This document shows positions 8,605-17,802 of a DNA stretch of 60,238 bases, in pieces. Each line of letters starts with the position of its first letter. Within the stretch, counting starts at the first letter, position 1. This DNA comes from Prevotellaceae bacterium (GTDB taxonomy: Bacteria; Bacteroidota; Bacteroidia; Bacteroidales; Paludibacteraceae). Below the pieces are notes generated by a model. It had not been told where the DNA came from, made no database searches, and saw nothing but the letters and a program-made list of their open reading frames with translations. The stretch covers positions 1-60,238 of the forward strand of contig JAISVA010000004.1 in assembly GCA_031271815.1 (NCBI GenBank), written 5' to 3'. The translations under genes and the position numbers were made by a program.

Positions 8605-9726
8605 ATGGTAATATTGGAAGAACCCTACATTTCGGAAATGCTTATTGCCTATCTGGAAGAAAATAATATTCCGGTTTTGGAAAATAATTTTACTAAACAA
8701 TTTCTCCCAAATAATTTAAATATAAAATCCGCTGGTGATTTTACCGGGCAGTATCATCATTCAAAAAAAATATATACCACGTCCGAACACGCGCTGGAAT
8801 GGATAAATTCAGCTTTGAATGATAATGAATTGAACAGGCAAGTAGCACTGTTAAAAAACAAGGCTGCTTTCAGGGAGGCATGTAAGAATTTGTATCCCAA
8901 CTTTTTTTATCATAAATTGAAATACAATGATTTATTCGGTTACGATATTTCCAACCTGTCCTTTCCTGTTGTTTTGAAACCAACAGTCGGATTCTTAAGC
9001 GCAGGTGTTTACACAATTTTTAATGCCGGCGACTGGAAAAATGCATTGAGTAACATTCAACAGCATTTTAAAATGCAAGCCGCAACATTTCCGGATGTGG
9101 TGGTGGACGACAGCAGTTTTATAGTCGAATCTTATATTACCGGAAAAGAATTTGCCATTGACCTCTATTTCCGTAACAGGGAACCGGTCATTGTCAACAT
9201 TTTTGAACACCTTTTCTCTTCGGTAAATGATGTGAGCGACAGGTTATACATTACGAGTAAAGAGATATTTGACAACTATCTAATGCTTTTAACGGAATAT
9301 ATAAGCCATTTAAACAAGACGCTGAATTTAGACCGTATTCCTGTGCATATCGAATTACGGGTTGACGGAAACAATATAGCGCCGATAGAAATAAATCCGC
9401 TCCGCTTTGCCGGTATGTGCCTGAACGAACTGAATTTTTATCTGACCGGCAAACATCCGCTCGAATTTTATTTCTCGGACACTGCTCCCGACTATTCAAC
9501 GATGTGGCAAGGGAGAGAAAATGATACCTATTGTTTTTCTATACTCGAAAAGCAGGAATTTTCGCACAAAAACAGATTTGATATGGAACTGATCACGAAA
9601 ATATATTCCAGCATACTGGAAATAAGACTGATTGAAAATCAGGATTTAAACATTCAAGCTTTTGTATTTTCCAAAACGGACAACAAAAGAGAATTAAAAA
9701 ATATACTCACACTTAAAACTTACTAA
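8605..9726 (+). CDS. ATP-grasp domain protein of unknown substrate
   Basis: A 373-residue soluble protein. It has an ATP-grasp core: PVVLKPTVGFLSAGVYTI (about 116-134, phosphate-binding lysine and Gly-rich loop), a lid region with VDDSSFIVESYITGKEFAID, and the metal-ligand block PVHIELRVDGNNIAPIEINP (about 247-266), where E and N coordinate Mg. Such proteins join a carboxylate to an amine or thiol via an acylphosphate. No partner biosynthetic genes lie next to it, so the substrate is unknown. It precedes the transporter gene by 71 bp, but that gene has its own promoter box. Confidence 0.7.
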   Translation: MVILEEPYISEMLIAYLEENNIPVLENNFTKQFLPNNLNIKSAGDFTGQYHHSKKIYTTSEHALEWINSALNDNELNRQVALLKNKAAFREACKNLYPNFFYHKLKYNDLFGYDISNLSFPVVLKPTVGFLSAGVYTIFNAGDWKNALSNIQQHFKMQAATFPDVVVDDSSFIVESYITGKEFAIDLYFRNREPVIVNIFEHLFSSVNDVSDRLYITSKEIFDNYLMLLTEYISHLNKTLNLDRIPVHIELRVDGNNIAPIEINPLRFAGMCLNELNFYLTGKHPLEFYFSDTAPDYSTMWQGRENDTYCFSILEKQEFSHKNRFDMELITKIYSSILEIRLIENQDLNIQAFVFSKTDNKRELKNILTLKTY

Positions 9727-9742
9727 TTACCTAAAAAATAAT

Positions 9743-9750
9743 TACCTTTG
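9743..9750 (+). promoter_or_regulatory. TAnnTTTG promoter box for the AspT/YidE-type transporter
   Basis: TACCTTTG lies 48 bp before the ATG at 9798. No good -33 element is visible at the usual spacing. Confidence 0.5.
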
Positions 9751-9797
9751 TTAGCCTTGTGGTTCGTATATTCACAATAAAAAATAAATTAACTAAA

Positions 9798-11459
9798 ATG
9801 GACTTTTTACAAAATCTTTTTACAACACAGAGCATCGGTTCTACTGTGTTGTTTCTATGTATGGCAGGTTTTCTGGGGATCTTCATCGGGAAACTGGAAA
9901 TTAAGAAAATAAAGCTGGGCGTTGCCGGCGTATTGTTCAGCGGGATACTGATCGCCCATTTCGGAGCTCCTATTGATGAGCATGTTTTGCACTTCGTCCG
10001 CGATTTTGGTCTCATACTGTTTGTATATAGCATTGGCGTGGATATGGGACCGCGCTTTTTCTCCTCATTCAAAAAAGACGGCATGGCGCTGAACTTCCTG
10101 GCAATGGGCATTGTACTGGGTGGTTTCGGTATTGCTTTTCTTATTTATTTTCTTACGGATCTTTCGCCTGCCGTAGTAGTCGGTATTTTATGCGGGGCGG
10201 TAACCAATACGCCAAGTCTGGGAGCCGCCCAGCAAGTGCTGACCGAACAGGGCGGCGAAGTGGCTGCCATGGCAAGTCAAACCGGGATGAGCTACGCCGT
10301 TGCCTACCCTTTCGGCATCCTCGGCATCATTATAACCATGATGCTGATTCGCCTGTTTTTCAAAATTAACATCGAAAAAGAGGAAAAAGACTATCACGAT
10401 GCGCTGGGCGGACATGAAACCAAGCTGCAAAGCGTTGAAATAACGGTGACCAATCCCAACCTGTTTGGTAAAAATATTGCCTTTATAAAAGAAATAGAGG
10501 ATAAGGAGCTGGCGGTTTCGCGTATTTTCAGGGATAACGAATACATACTGGCTACGGATGATGAAATCATCAGGCAGGGTGATGTTATTTACGGCGTTTC
10601 GGCTCAGAACCTGATTAAAAACCTGGAACTGAAAATCGGTAAAGTCGAAATTTCCGAAAAGAAGGAGGTGTCCGGGCAGCTTGGAATGCTTAATGTGCTG
10701 GTTACCAACCGGCGATTGACCGGAAAAACAATCGAGCAGATAGGGATTTACCGCCGCTATCCGGCTAATATAACACGCATTTACCGCGATGGAATAGCGA
10801 TATTGCCTACCATGAAAACAACCATCGAACTGGGCGATACGGTAAAAATTGTAGGTAAAAAGGACGCGCTGAAAGAGGTAAAGAAAGAGCTGGGTAATTC
10901 GGTAAAAGAGCTGGCAAAGCCGAACGTTACCTCTGTTTTCCTGGGTATTTTTGCCGGAATCATTGTCGGAAGCATCCCTATTTTCATTCCCGGAATTCCT
11001 GCTCCGGCAAAATTAGGGTTGGCTGGCGGTCCGCTTCTGATAGCTATTTTACTGGGATATAAGGGACGTATCGGTAAGCTGAGCTTCTATATGACGCCGG
11101 GAGCCAACCACTTTATGCGCGAATTTGGCATTGTATTATTCCTTTCGTGCGTCGGGTTACTTTCAGGCGGCCAGTTTGTCGAAACAATCCTGAACGGCGG
11201 ACTGCAATGGATGCTCTACGGCATCGCCATTACATTTATCCCCATTATGCTGGCAGGCATTATCGGACGCTTACTGAAAATCAACTATTTAAAAATATGC
11301 GGATGCATCGCAGGTTCTATGACCGACCCTCCTGCGCTGGAATTTGCCAACAGTATCTCGCCCGAACAGGCGCAATCTACCGCTTATGCTACGGTCTATC
11401 CGCTGACGATGTTCCTGCGCGTGTTTCTGGCGCAGATTTTTGTATTGATAACATTATGA
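9798..11459 (+). CDS. Putative transporter, AspT/YidE/YbjL family with RCK_C domains
   Basis: The chosen start (ATG 9798, MDFLQNLFTTQS) gives 553 residues. Upstream in-frame codons overlap the promoter region and are unlikely to be used. The layout is typical of the AspT/YidE/YbjL family: five or six membrane helices, then two cytoplasmic TrkA-C/RCK_C regulatory domains (about 190-275 and 285-370), then another block of five or six helices with a repeated GxxxGxxxTNTPSLGAA-type signature (GAVTNTPSLGAAQ in the first half, GSMTDPPALEFAN in the second). Family members exchange small carboxylates or amino acids. The substrate here is unknown. Confidence 0.85.
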   Translation: MDFLQNLFTTQSIGSTVLFLCMAGFLGIFIGKLEIKKIKLGVAGVLFSGILIAHFGAPIDEHVLHFVRDFGLILFVYSIGVDMGPRFFSSFKKDGMALNFLAMGIVLGGFGIAFLIYFLTDLSPAVVVGILCGAVTNTPSLGAAQQVLTEQGGEVAAMASQTGMSYAVAYPFGILGIIITMMLIRLFFKINIEKEEKDYHDALGGHETKLQSVEITVTNPNLFGKNIAFIKEIEDKELAVSRIFRDNEYILATDDEIIRQGDVIYGVSAQNLIKNLELKIGKVEISEKKEVSGQLGMLNVLVTNRRLTGKTIEQIGIYRRYPANITRIYRDGIAILPTMKTTIELGDTVKIVGKKDALKEVKKELGNSVKELAKPNVTSVFLGIFAGIIVGSIPIFIPGIPAPAKLGLAGGPLLIAILLGYKGRIGKLSFYMTPGANHFMREFGIVLFLSCVGLLSGGQFVETILNGGLQWMLYGIAITFIPIMLAGIIGRLLKINYLKICGCIAGSMTDPPALEFANSISPEQAQSTAYATVYPLTMFLRVFLAQIFVLITL

Positions 11460-11477
11460 AAAAACAAATTATTAAAT

Positions 11478-11632
11478 GAGGCTGTCTCAAAAGTCTTTTT
11501 GATCGCAGATGACACAGATAATACGGATGAACACGGATTTTTTATATCGTTGATAATTAGTTATATATAAAATTCCTATTCGTTTGTTATCTGTGAAGAT
11601 CCGTGTCATCTGCATTCTTTTGAGACAGCCCC
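11478..11632. repeat. MITE-like palindrome, family P1, copy 2
   Basis: Starts GAGGCTGTCTCAAAAG and ends CTTTTGAGACAGCCCC. Inner arms GCAGATGACACAGATAATACGG and ATCCGTGTCATCTGC flank the AT-rich core with GATAATTAGTTATATATAAA. The terminal 14-16 bp are near-perfect inverted repeats resembling transposon ends. Confidence 0.85.
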
Positions 11633-11952
11633 TTTTTTACGTTACCTTGTAAATCGATTTAATAAAATACGCTTATCTGCCTGTTTATTCATGACATTTA
11701 TTTTCTGTTGTCATCTTAATTAAGACGCAACGTTTTATTAAGGTAACGGAGAAAAGATCATCAGGGATAAAATTGTAGATAAGCATTTATTTTTTTAGTA
11801 GAGTCGTGCGGCTTTAAGCGCATTCATCAGGAATTGAGATGAAAAAAACGCAGCTGGAAATTGTCGTTTGCAAATGAACATTTTTTGTAATAAGATGTTA
11901 GAAAAGAATAGGAAAAAGAAAATGAATTTAACTGTTAAAAAATTGAATTATT
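11633..11952. other. Gene-free gap before the PepSY-like gene
   Basis: About 320 bp without a credible gene. A loose inverted repeat spans 11639-11748 (ACGTTACCTT...AAGGTAACG, with TAATAAAA/TTTTATTA inside). A 12-codon reading frame at about 11838 is probably chance. Confidence 0.4.
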
Positions 11953-12396
11953 ATGAAAAAGATTGTGTTATTTATCTTATTAGGAGCTTTATGTCAACAA
12001 GTTATGTTTGCAGAGAGAGAAGTAGTCTTGTCTAATGCAAGACTGTTACCTGCAAACTCTCTTGAATTTTTGAGAACCCACTTTCCGGGAATGCCTGTTT
12101 ACCTGGTAAATATAGAAAGGGATGGAGATGATATTTTCTCTTTTGGTGCCGTCCTGAATAATGGCTATTACATTGAATTTGACGGAGTAGGCGAATGGCG
12201 CGAAGTTGATTGCCACCGCGAGCAAGTTCCGGTTTCCGTTATTCCGAATATTATAAAAAAATACGTAGATCAGAAATATAATGGCGAAATAGTCACACTG
12301 GTAGATCGCGGATTGGAATTTTCCAGAGTCAGGCTGATTAGCCGTAAAGTACTTGTTTTTGATCCTGATTCCAATTTTGTCCGGATTGACGAATAA
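11953..12396 (+). CDS. PepSY-like (DUF2874-type) secreted protein
   Basis: A 147-residue protein with an N-terminal signal peptide (MKKIVLFILLGALCQQVMFA). The mature part has the repeat pattern of Bacteroidota PepSY-like/DUF2874 proteins: LPANSLEFLRTHFPG followed by VEFDGxGEWxEVD-like text (YIEFDGVGEWREVDC) and VIPNIIKKYVDQKY. These small periplasmic proteins resemble beta-lactamase-inhibitor-like folds, but their role is not established. The pattern normally occurs twice; here the second unit (residues about 98-145, GEIVTLVDRGLEFSRVRL) is recognisable but ends early. Confidence 0.75.
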   Translation: MKKIVLFILLGALCQQVMFAEREVVLSNARLLPANSLEFLRTHFPGMPVYLVNIERDGDDIFSFGAVLNNGYYIEFDGVGEWREVDCHREQVPVSVIPNIIKKYVDQKYNGEIVTLVDRGLEFSRVRLISRKVLVFDPDSNFVRIDE

Positions 12397-12426
12397 CTGT
12401 TCTCTTCCTGAAGAAGAACAGTTGTG

Positions 12427-12528
12427 AAATGGCTGTGGTTTAAAATAGCGTTGTAATCTATGCACATTTACGAAGAGTATCAAGGAAATTCATAAAGATT
12501 ACAACGCTATTTTAAACTACAGCCATTT
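12427..12528. repeat. 102-bp palindrome between two secreted-protein genes
   Basis: Arms of about 33 bp: AAATGGCTGTGGTTTAAAAT with AGCGTTGTAATCT, complemented by AGATTACAACGCTATTTTAA with ACTACAGCCATTT. The loop is about 36 nt. It could act as a terminator, but its size and precision suggest a MITE-like repeat. No second copy was found in the window. Confidence 0.65.
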
Positions 12529-12644
12529 GAGTTTGTAAATAAATAATTAATTATAAAACCTGCATGAATGAACGTTTACCGAAAAGAATGAAACCGCCTG
12601 CACGTTCCATATTATTTTGATTTTAGAAAATAAAATACTTACGT

Positions 12645-13832
12645 ATGAAAACAAAACAATTACTTTTAGTTGCCGTGTGCATGATTCTCAATATGATATC
12701 GTGCAAAGATTCCGACAGTGAAATCCAGAGTAGTACTTACTCAGTGTCAACCAAACTGCAAGCCGAAAAACTTGCCGATGAAGTATGGCAGGAAAAATTA
12801 AAACAAATAGAAAGCCAGTACGGAACGATGTGGAGTAGCCTGCTCTTTGAATACAATAACCTGAAGATGCCCGTCTATATTGCAATTTTCGGTCAGAAAC
12901 CAGCAGATGGACGCAGTCTGTATATCTCCATGCACGGCGGGGGCAATGCTCCGGCTGACACAAATAATGTGCAGTGGAACAATCAGAAGGAACTCTATGG
13001 TCCGCAAGAGGGCGTTTACATAGCTCCACGCGCTGCGGTTGATGACTGGAACATGTGGTTCAGACCGTTTGTCGATACTCTTTTCCAGATGATCATTCAA
13101 ACCGCGATAGTTAAGCAGGAGGTAAACCCCAACAAGGTTTATATCATGGGTTATTCTGCCGGTGGAGACGGGGTTTACCGCATTGCTCCGCGTATGGCCG
13201 ACCACTGGGCTGCAGCAGCAATGATGGCTGGGCAACCGGGTGAGTCATCGCCCCTGAACCTGCGCAACATCGGATTTACGCTTTGGATGGGTGCAAACGA
13301 CAGCGCCTATAACCGTAACAAACTGGCGATAGAGTATGGTAAACGCCTGGATTCACTCCAAGCTGCCGATCCGGGCGGATATGTTCATGAAACACATATC
13401 GTTGCCGGCGCCGGTCACTGGATGAACAATGCCGATACGGCTGCTGTGGATTGGATGGCAAAATTCAGGCGAAATCCTTATCCCGAAAGGATTGTATGGC
13501 GGCAGGAAGAGAGCAATCCCCGTCGCAATTTCTATTACCTTTCTATTCCGGCAACAGAAGCAAAAGCCGGGATGGAAGTACGGGTGGACAAAAACGGAAA
13601 CACGATAGAGATTCTGAAAAACGACTATTCGACACTGTATATCAACCTGAACGACAAGATGATGGATTTGGATAAACCGGTAACAGTTGTCAGCAACGGA
13701 AAACAGCTGTTTAACGGAATGGTCGAGCGCAAAGCGGAACATATCCGCGCATCCGCCGATGAACGCGGCGACCGCGAATACATCTTCAGTGCGGTTCTTG
13801 AAGTTAAAAACGACAACGTAAATGTGAAGTAA
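12645..13832 (+). CDS. Lipoprotein alpha/beta-hydrolase (PHB-depolymerase/esterase-like)
   Basis: The 395-residue product has a lipoprotein signal (MKTKQLLLVAVCMILNMISC, lipobox cysteine at residue 20). An alpha/beta-hydrolase core follows, with an oxyanion-hole-like segment LYISMHGGGNAP and the nucleophile elbow VYIMGYSAGGDGVYR (GYSAG). A later histidine in VAGAGHWMNNAD would complete the triad. The C-terminal about 110 residues form a separate beta-rich domain. It resembles poly-hydroxyalkanoate depolymerase/feruloyl-esterase-like proteins. The substrate is unknown, and cell-envelope attachment is predicted. Confidence 0.75.
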   Translation: MKTKQLLLVAVCMILNMISCKDSDSEIQSSTYSVSTKLQAEKLADEVWQEKLKQIESQYGTMWSSLLFEYNNLKMPVYIAIFGQKPADGRSLYISMHGGGNAPADTNNVQWNNQKELYGPQEGVYIAPRAAVDDWNMWFRPFVDTLFQMIIQTAIVKQEVNPNKVYIMGYSAGGDGVYRIAPRMADHWAAAAMMAGQPGESSPLNLRNIGFTLWMGANDSAYNRNKLAIEYGKRLDSLQAADPGGYVHETHIVAGAGHWMNNADTAAVDWMAKFRRNPYPERIVWRQEESNPRRNFYYLSIPATEAKAGMEVRVDKNGNTIEILKNDYSTLYINLNDKMMDLDKPVTVVSNGKQLFNGMVERKAEHIRASADERGDREYIFSAVLEVKNDNVNVK

Positions 13833-13938
13833 AAGCCTGATTCATATCAAAATAAACATTGCTTATCCGCAATATTTTTCATAAGAGGGATACTATTTCC
13901 GATAAGTGTTAAAATTATTCCTTTTATCAATTTATTTC

Positions 13939-14102
13939 GGGGCTGTCTCAAAAGAACGCGGATGACGCAGATAATACGGATCTTCACAGATAACAAACAA
14001 ATAGGAATTTTATATATAACTAATTATCAACGATATAAAAATCCGTGTTCATCCGTATTATCTGTGTCATCTGCGTTCAAAAAAACTTTTGAGACAGCCT
14101 CT
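13939..14102. repeat. MITE-like palindrome, family P1, copy 3
   Basis: Starts GGGGCTGTCTCAAAAGAACG and ends CTTTTGAGACAGCCTC. The inner arms contain GATGACGCAGATAATACGGAT and its complement. This is the longest copy. After it, 14168-14200 carries a triple short repeat (TTCCACCAATTCTACCAA...), and the rest of the gap to 14413 holds only a promoter. Confidence 0.85.
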
Positions 14103-14328
14103 TTTAAAAATAACCATCTCAATATAAGCCTCTTACATTATAACCGAAATTGACGATAGCGGTCTAAAAATTCCACCAATTCTACCAATTCCACCAATTA
14201 TTTAATTAAAAAATTGTAAATTACAGGTAATTCAACTGATAATTTACATGATTCCGGGATAAATATATCTTGATACAGCCTCTTATGTATAAAGAGATGT
14301 TTTTTTCTCAAAAGTCCGCATTAAACCT

Positions 14329-14358
14329 TTGATACAGACTCTTTTTTTGCTAAATTTG
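14329..14358 (+). promoter_or_regulatory. Bacteroidota promoter for the SLC13-type transporter
   Basis: TTG (14329-14331), 19 bp, then TAAATTTG (14351-14358): a complete -33/-7 arrangement. It lies about 55 bp before the ATG at 14414. Confidence 0.7.
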
Positions 14359-14413
14359 TACTGCAATTTTCAGCAAAAAAAGTGCGGTATTTCTAATTAA
14401 AATTTACAACAAC

Positions 14414-16288
14414 ATGCTTACTTCATTTATCATCAGTCCGATGATTATTACTTTTGCCGTTTTGGCTCTTACGGCATTCTTTTTTGTGTGGGGAAAAATC
14501 CGCGCCGACGTGGTAGCCCTTTGCGCATTATTGCTTCTGGTGCTGTGTAATGTATTGACAACCAGGGAAGCTTTAACCGGATTTTCGAACGAGATCGTGA
14601 TTATGATGATAGCTTTGTTTGTTGTAGGCGGCGGTATTTTTCAAACCGGACTTGCCCAAATGATCAGTACCAGGATTGTTTCGCTGGCAGGTAAAAGCGA
14701 ATTGAAACTGTTTATCCTTGTCATGCTGGCTACGGCATCAATGGGAGCGTTTGTGAGCAACACCGGGACAGTAGCGCTGATGCTCCCGATTGTTGTAAGT
14801 TTGGCTGTAAGCGCCGGAACCAATGTCCGCCGTCTGCTTATGCCGATGGCATTTGCAAGCAGTTTGGGAGCTATGTTTACCCTTATCGGAACACCGCCGA
14901 ATATGATTGTGAGCGACACGCTGAAAAATTCCGGTATCGCAGGATTTGAAAATGGGCTGTCGTTCTTTTCGTTCTTTCCAATCGGGGTGATTGCCGTCGG
15001 TTTCGGGATTGTTTCATTGTGGTTTATGTCAAAATTACTGGTAAAAGGAGATAAAAACGAAGAAGGGGATAAAGACATAAGCAGCCGGTCTGTCAACCAG
15101 TTGATGCAAAGTTATCAAATTGCCGAAAATTTATACCGGGTAAAAGTAACCGAAAATTCGCCGGTGAATAATAAAAGCTTGAAAGAACTTTCCATATCAC
15201 AGCGTTTCAATGTTTCTATCCTGGAAATACGTCGCAATACCCGTAAAAATTTTCTCAAAACCGAAAATCAGGATATTGCCGGACCCGAAAGCATCATTGC
15301 CGTTAACGATATTTTATATGTATTGGGCTCACTGGAAAATGTCAATGATTTTGTGAAAGAAAACAAGCTTTTGTTCCTGTCGAAAAGCCAGTCGGAGAAC
15401 AAAAACGATGATACCGGAAAAATAGGCGTTGCCGAACTTGTTTTGATGGCAAAATCTCAGCTTATAAATAAACAAATCAAAGAAACCGATTTCAGAAGTG
15501 TTTACAATGTAAATGTGTTGGGTATTCAGCGGCATAACGAATATATCCTGAAAAATATAAGGGAAGAAAAGATACATGTCGGCGACGTGCTGCTGATTCA
15601 GGGAAAATGGGAAGATATTCAAAATCTGGCACGTTCGAGCACCTCGTGGGTAATGCTGGGACAACCGATGGAAGAGGCGAATAAAGTACTGTTAAGCAGC
15701 AAAGCACCCTTAGCGGCGATTATTTTAATACTGATGGTCGCAGCTATGGTTTTCGAATGGCTTCCGCCGGTAATGGCATCCATGGTTGCGGCTGTCCTGA
15801 TGGTGCTTACCGGTTGCCTTCGCAATGTGGAATCTGCTTACAAAACCATTAATTGGGAAAGCATTGTGCTTTTTGCCGGTATGATTCCAATGGCTATTGC
15901 GATGGAAAACACAGGAGCCTCGCGCTGGATTGCCGAAAGCATCGTCGGTCAATTAGGCACATTCGGACCGGTGGCAGTTATGGCCGGAATTTACCTGGCA
16001 ACTTCATGTGTTACCCTGTTTATAAGTAATACGGCAACGGCGGTGTTGTTTGCGCCAATCGCACTGCAAACGGCACTCACATTAAACGTAAGTCCGTTAC
16101 CATTTATGTTTACGGTAGCTGTAGCTGCGAGCATGTGTTTTGCGAGCCCGTTTGCCACACCGCCAAACGCTTTGGTAATGTCGGCCGGACGATATAGTTT
16201 TATGGATTACGTCAAGGTGGGCTTGCCGATGCAATTGATTTACGCATTGATAATGATTTTAGTATTGCCGTTGTTGTTCCCGTTTTAA
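14414..16288 (+). CDS. SLC13/DASS-family transporter with RCK_C domains
   Basis: The 624-residue membrane protein has N-terminal helices, a central soluble region with two TrkA-C/RCK_C domains (about 225-305 and 325-405), and C-terminal helices. The family signatures are SNTGTVALMLPIVVSLA and TPPNMIVSD in the first half, and SNTATAVLFAPIALQTA with FATPPNALVMSAG in the second. These are the paired SNT/clamshell motifs of Na+-coupled dicarboxylate/sulfate carriers. The substrate is uncertain (sulfate, di- or tricarboxylates). It is monocistronic, with its own promoter and a terminator at 16417-16446. Confidence 0.9.
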   Translation: MLTSFIISPMIITFAVLALTAFFFVWGKIRADVVALCALLLLVLCNVLTTREALTGFSNEIVIMMIALFVVGGGIFQTGLAQMISTRIVSLAGKSELKLFILVMLATASMGAFVSNTGTVALMLPIVVSLAVSAGTNVRRLLMPMAFASSLGAMFTLIGTPPNMIVSDTLKNSGIAGFENGLSFFSFFPIGVIAVGFGIVSLWFMSKLLVKGDKNEEGDKDISSRSVNQLMQSYQIAENLYRVKVTENSPVNNKSLKELSISQRFNVSILEIRRNTRKNFLKTENQDIAGPESIIAVNDILYVLGSLENVNDFVKENKLLFLSKSQSENKNDDTGKIGVAELVLMAKSQLINKQIKETDFRSVYNVNVLGIQRHNEYILKNIREEKIHVGDVLLIQGKWEDIQNLARSSTSWVMLGQPMEEANKVLLSSKAPLAAIILILMVAAMVFEWLPPVMASMVAAVLMVLTGCLRNVESAYKTINWESIVLFAGMIPMAIAMENTGASRWIAESIVGQLGTFGPVAVMAGIYLATSCVTLFISNTATAVLFAPIALQTALTLNVSPLPFMFTVAVAASMCFASPFATPPNALVMSAGRYSFMDYVKVGLPMQLIYALIMILVLPLLFPF

Positions 16289-16416
16289 AAAAGTTTATGC
16301 CAACGTTTTAGATTTCAACATCCATCCTTGTCCGGCACAGCGTATTGAAATAATGGAAAAGTACTATCGATACATAAGAAAACCAGTGTAAACGAAAAAT
16401 CAAGTAGAATAGAAAC

Positions 16417-16446
16417 AAAAAATCCTGATAAATATCAGGATTTTTT
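16417..16446. terminator. Terminator between the transporter gene and the CRISPR array
   Basis: AAAAAATCCTGATA and its complement TATCAGGATTTTTT form a hairpin flanked by A and T runs, able to work in both directions. It could end both the transporter transcript (+) and crRNA transcription coming from the right (-). Confidence 0.85.
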
Positions 16447-16522
16447 AATTAAAAACAGCCATTTTTTTAAATTAAAAATTTAGACATAACTGCCAGTATA
16501 TTAATATTTTATTTGTACCTAT

Positions 16523-17554
16523 ACTGTTTTCAATATGTCAAAGATACAATTTGTAAGGAATTCACAACTAGATCATCTTTAATTAAAAATTTGTATGAAC
16601 TGTTTTCAATATGTCAAAGATACAATTTGTAAGGAATTCACAACCATTTTGTATTTTTTCTGTTGATACAGAATACTGTTTTCAATATGTCAAAGATACA
16701 ATTTGTAAGGAATTCACAACCCGTCCACCATGATAAGCAAAAGCCGCAATACTGTTTTCAATATGTCAAAGATACAATTTGTAAGGAATTCACAACTAAC
16801 TTTTGTTTTTTTACGTTAATAACTCACTGTTTTCAATATGTCAAAGATACAATTTGTAAGGAATTCACAACCCTTTTGTTCCTGCTTTCACTCGCATACT
16901 CACTGTTTTCAATATGTCAAAGATACAATTTGTAAGGAATTCACAACTAGATGATAAAAATTCAAATTGCGCCCAAAACTGTTTTCAATATGTCAAAGAT
17001 ACAATTTGTAAGGAATTCACAACCGGTATTTGGCATTTTGCACATTGGTTAAGACTGTTTTCAATATGTCAAAGATACAATTTGTAAGGAATTCACAACT
17101 CGGTGCGTGTTATCCCAACGGTAAGCCGGACTGTTTTCAATATGTCAAAGATACAATTTGTAAGGAATTCACAACTATAATTTCCTCAACTCCTCCCAAC
17201 GTTTCACTGTTTTCAATATGTCAAAGATACAATTTGTAAGGAATTCACAACTTTGAGGGCGGCAGACGAACCGGGCGACGCACTGTTTTCAATATGTCAA
17301 AGATACAATTTGTAAGGAATTCACAACTATCGTCCAAAAATGTTATTTTACGATACAACTGTTTTCAATATGTCAAAGATACAATTTGTAAGGAATTCAC
17401 AACTCGTTTGACTTCCTCAATAAAGCCTTGATACTGTTTTCAATATGTCAAAGATACAATTTGTAAGGAATTCACAACTACGCTGGAAAATCCAATTGTC
17501 TAATGGTTACTGTTTTCAATATGTCAAAGATACAATTTGTAAGGAATTCACAAT
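16523..17554 (-). CRISPR. CRISPR array, 14 repeats, type II-C-like 46-nt repeat
   Basis: Fourteen 46-bp repeats start at 16523, 16599, 16675, 16751, 16826, 16902, 16978, 17054, 17130, 17206, 17282, 17358, 17433 and 17509. They are separated by 13 different spacers, eleven of 30 bp and two of 29 bp. On the minus strand the repeat begins GTTGTGAATTCC and ends TTGAAAACAGT, like long type II-C repeats of Bacteroidota. All copies look identical except the one at 17509-17554, whose outermost base differs. Each minus-strand repeat contains TTG-N18-TATCTTTG, a possible internal promoter. The strand is inferred from this and from the GTTGT start. No cas gene or tracrRNA is recognisable in the window. 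Confidence 0.97.
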
Positions 17555-17743
17555 ATTAACTGATATTCAACAAATTACACTATATTGAGAAACGGTTTAG
17601 CACCACTTTATACAAAACCGTTTTTATTTTTGTCTTTCGTGGGTGCTTTTTTGTTTATCCTTTCTAATTGTTTCTTTTTGCGAGAAACGGCTTACCGTTT
17701 CTTATTCGTTTCTCAACCGTTTCTTGTGGTAGCAAAAGTACAC
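17555..17743. other. AT-rich flank between CRISPR array and island
   Basis: About 190 bp with no gene. If crRNAs are made from the minus strand, this is where the leader would be. It contains recurring GAGAAACGG/ACCGTTT motifs (17587, 17690, 17716) in both orientations, which form short hairpins. I see no cas gene, no anti-repeat and no direct repeat that would define the island edge. Confidence 0.45.
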
Positions 17744-17770
17744 AAAAAATCCCGACTTTCATCGGGATTT
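17744..17770 (-). terminator. Terminator of the lysis cassette
   Basis: On the minus strand AAATCCCGATGAAAGTCGGGA is followed by TTTTTT. It lies about 35 bp downstream of the spanin-like gene. A 22-nt motif abutting it (17771-17792) recurs next to the hairpin at 18918. Confidence 0.85.
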
Positions 17771-17802
17771 CCTGCAAGAAAACATTTTGCCTTTCAGCAA
17801 CG

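Noticed and set aside
16663-17239. Frames of 70-90 codons with a repeated CFQYVKDTICKEFTT phrase
   Set aside because: They are CRISPR repeats read as codons.
16569-17508. Possible self-targeting spacers against the island
   Set aside because: Reading the 13 spacers against the window by eye gave no match longer than short chance words; a computed search of spacers against the genome would be decisive.
17555-17800. Left attachment site of the island as a repeat of the tRNA 3' end
   Set aside because: I found no copy of TGGGCCCAACTGGGC or its complement there.
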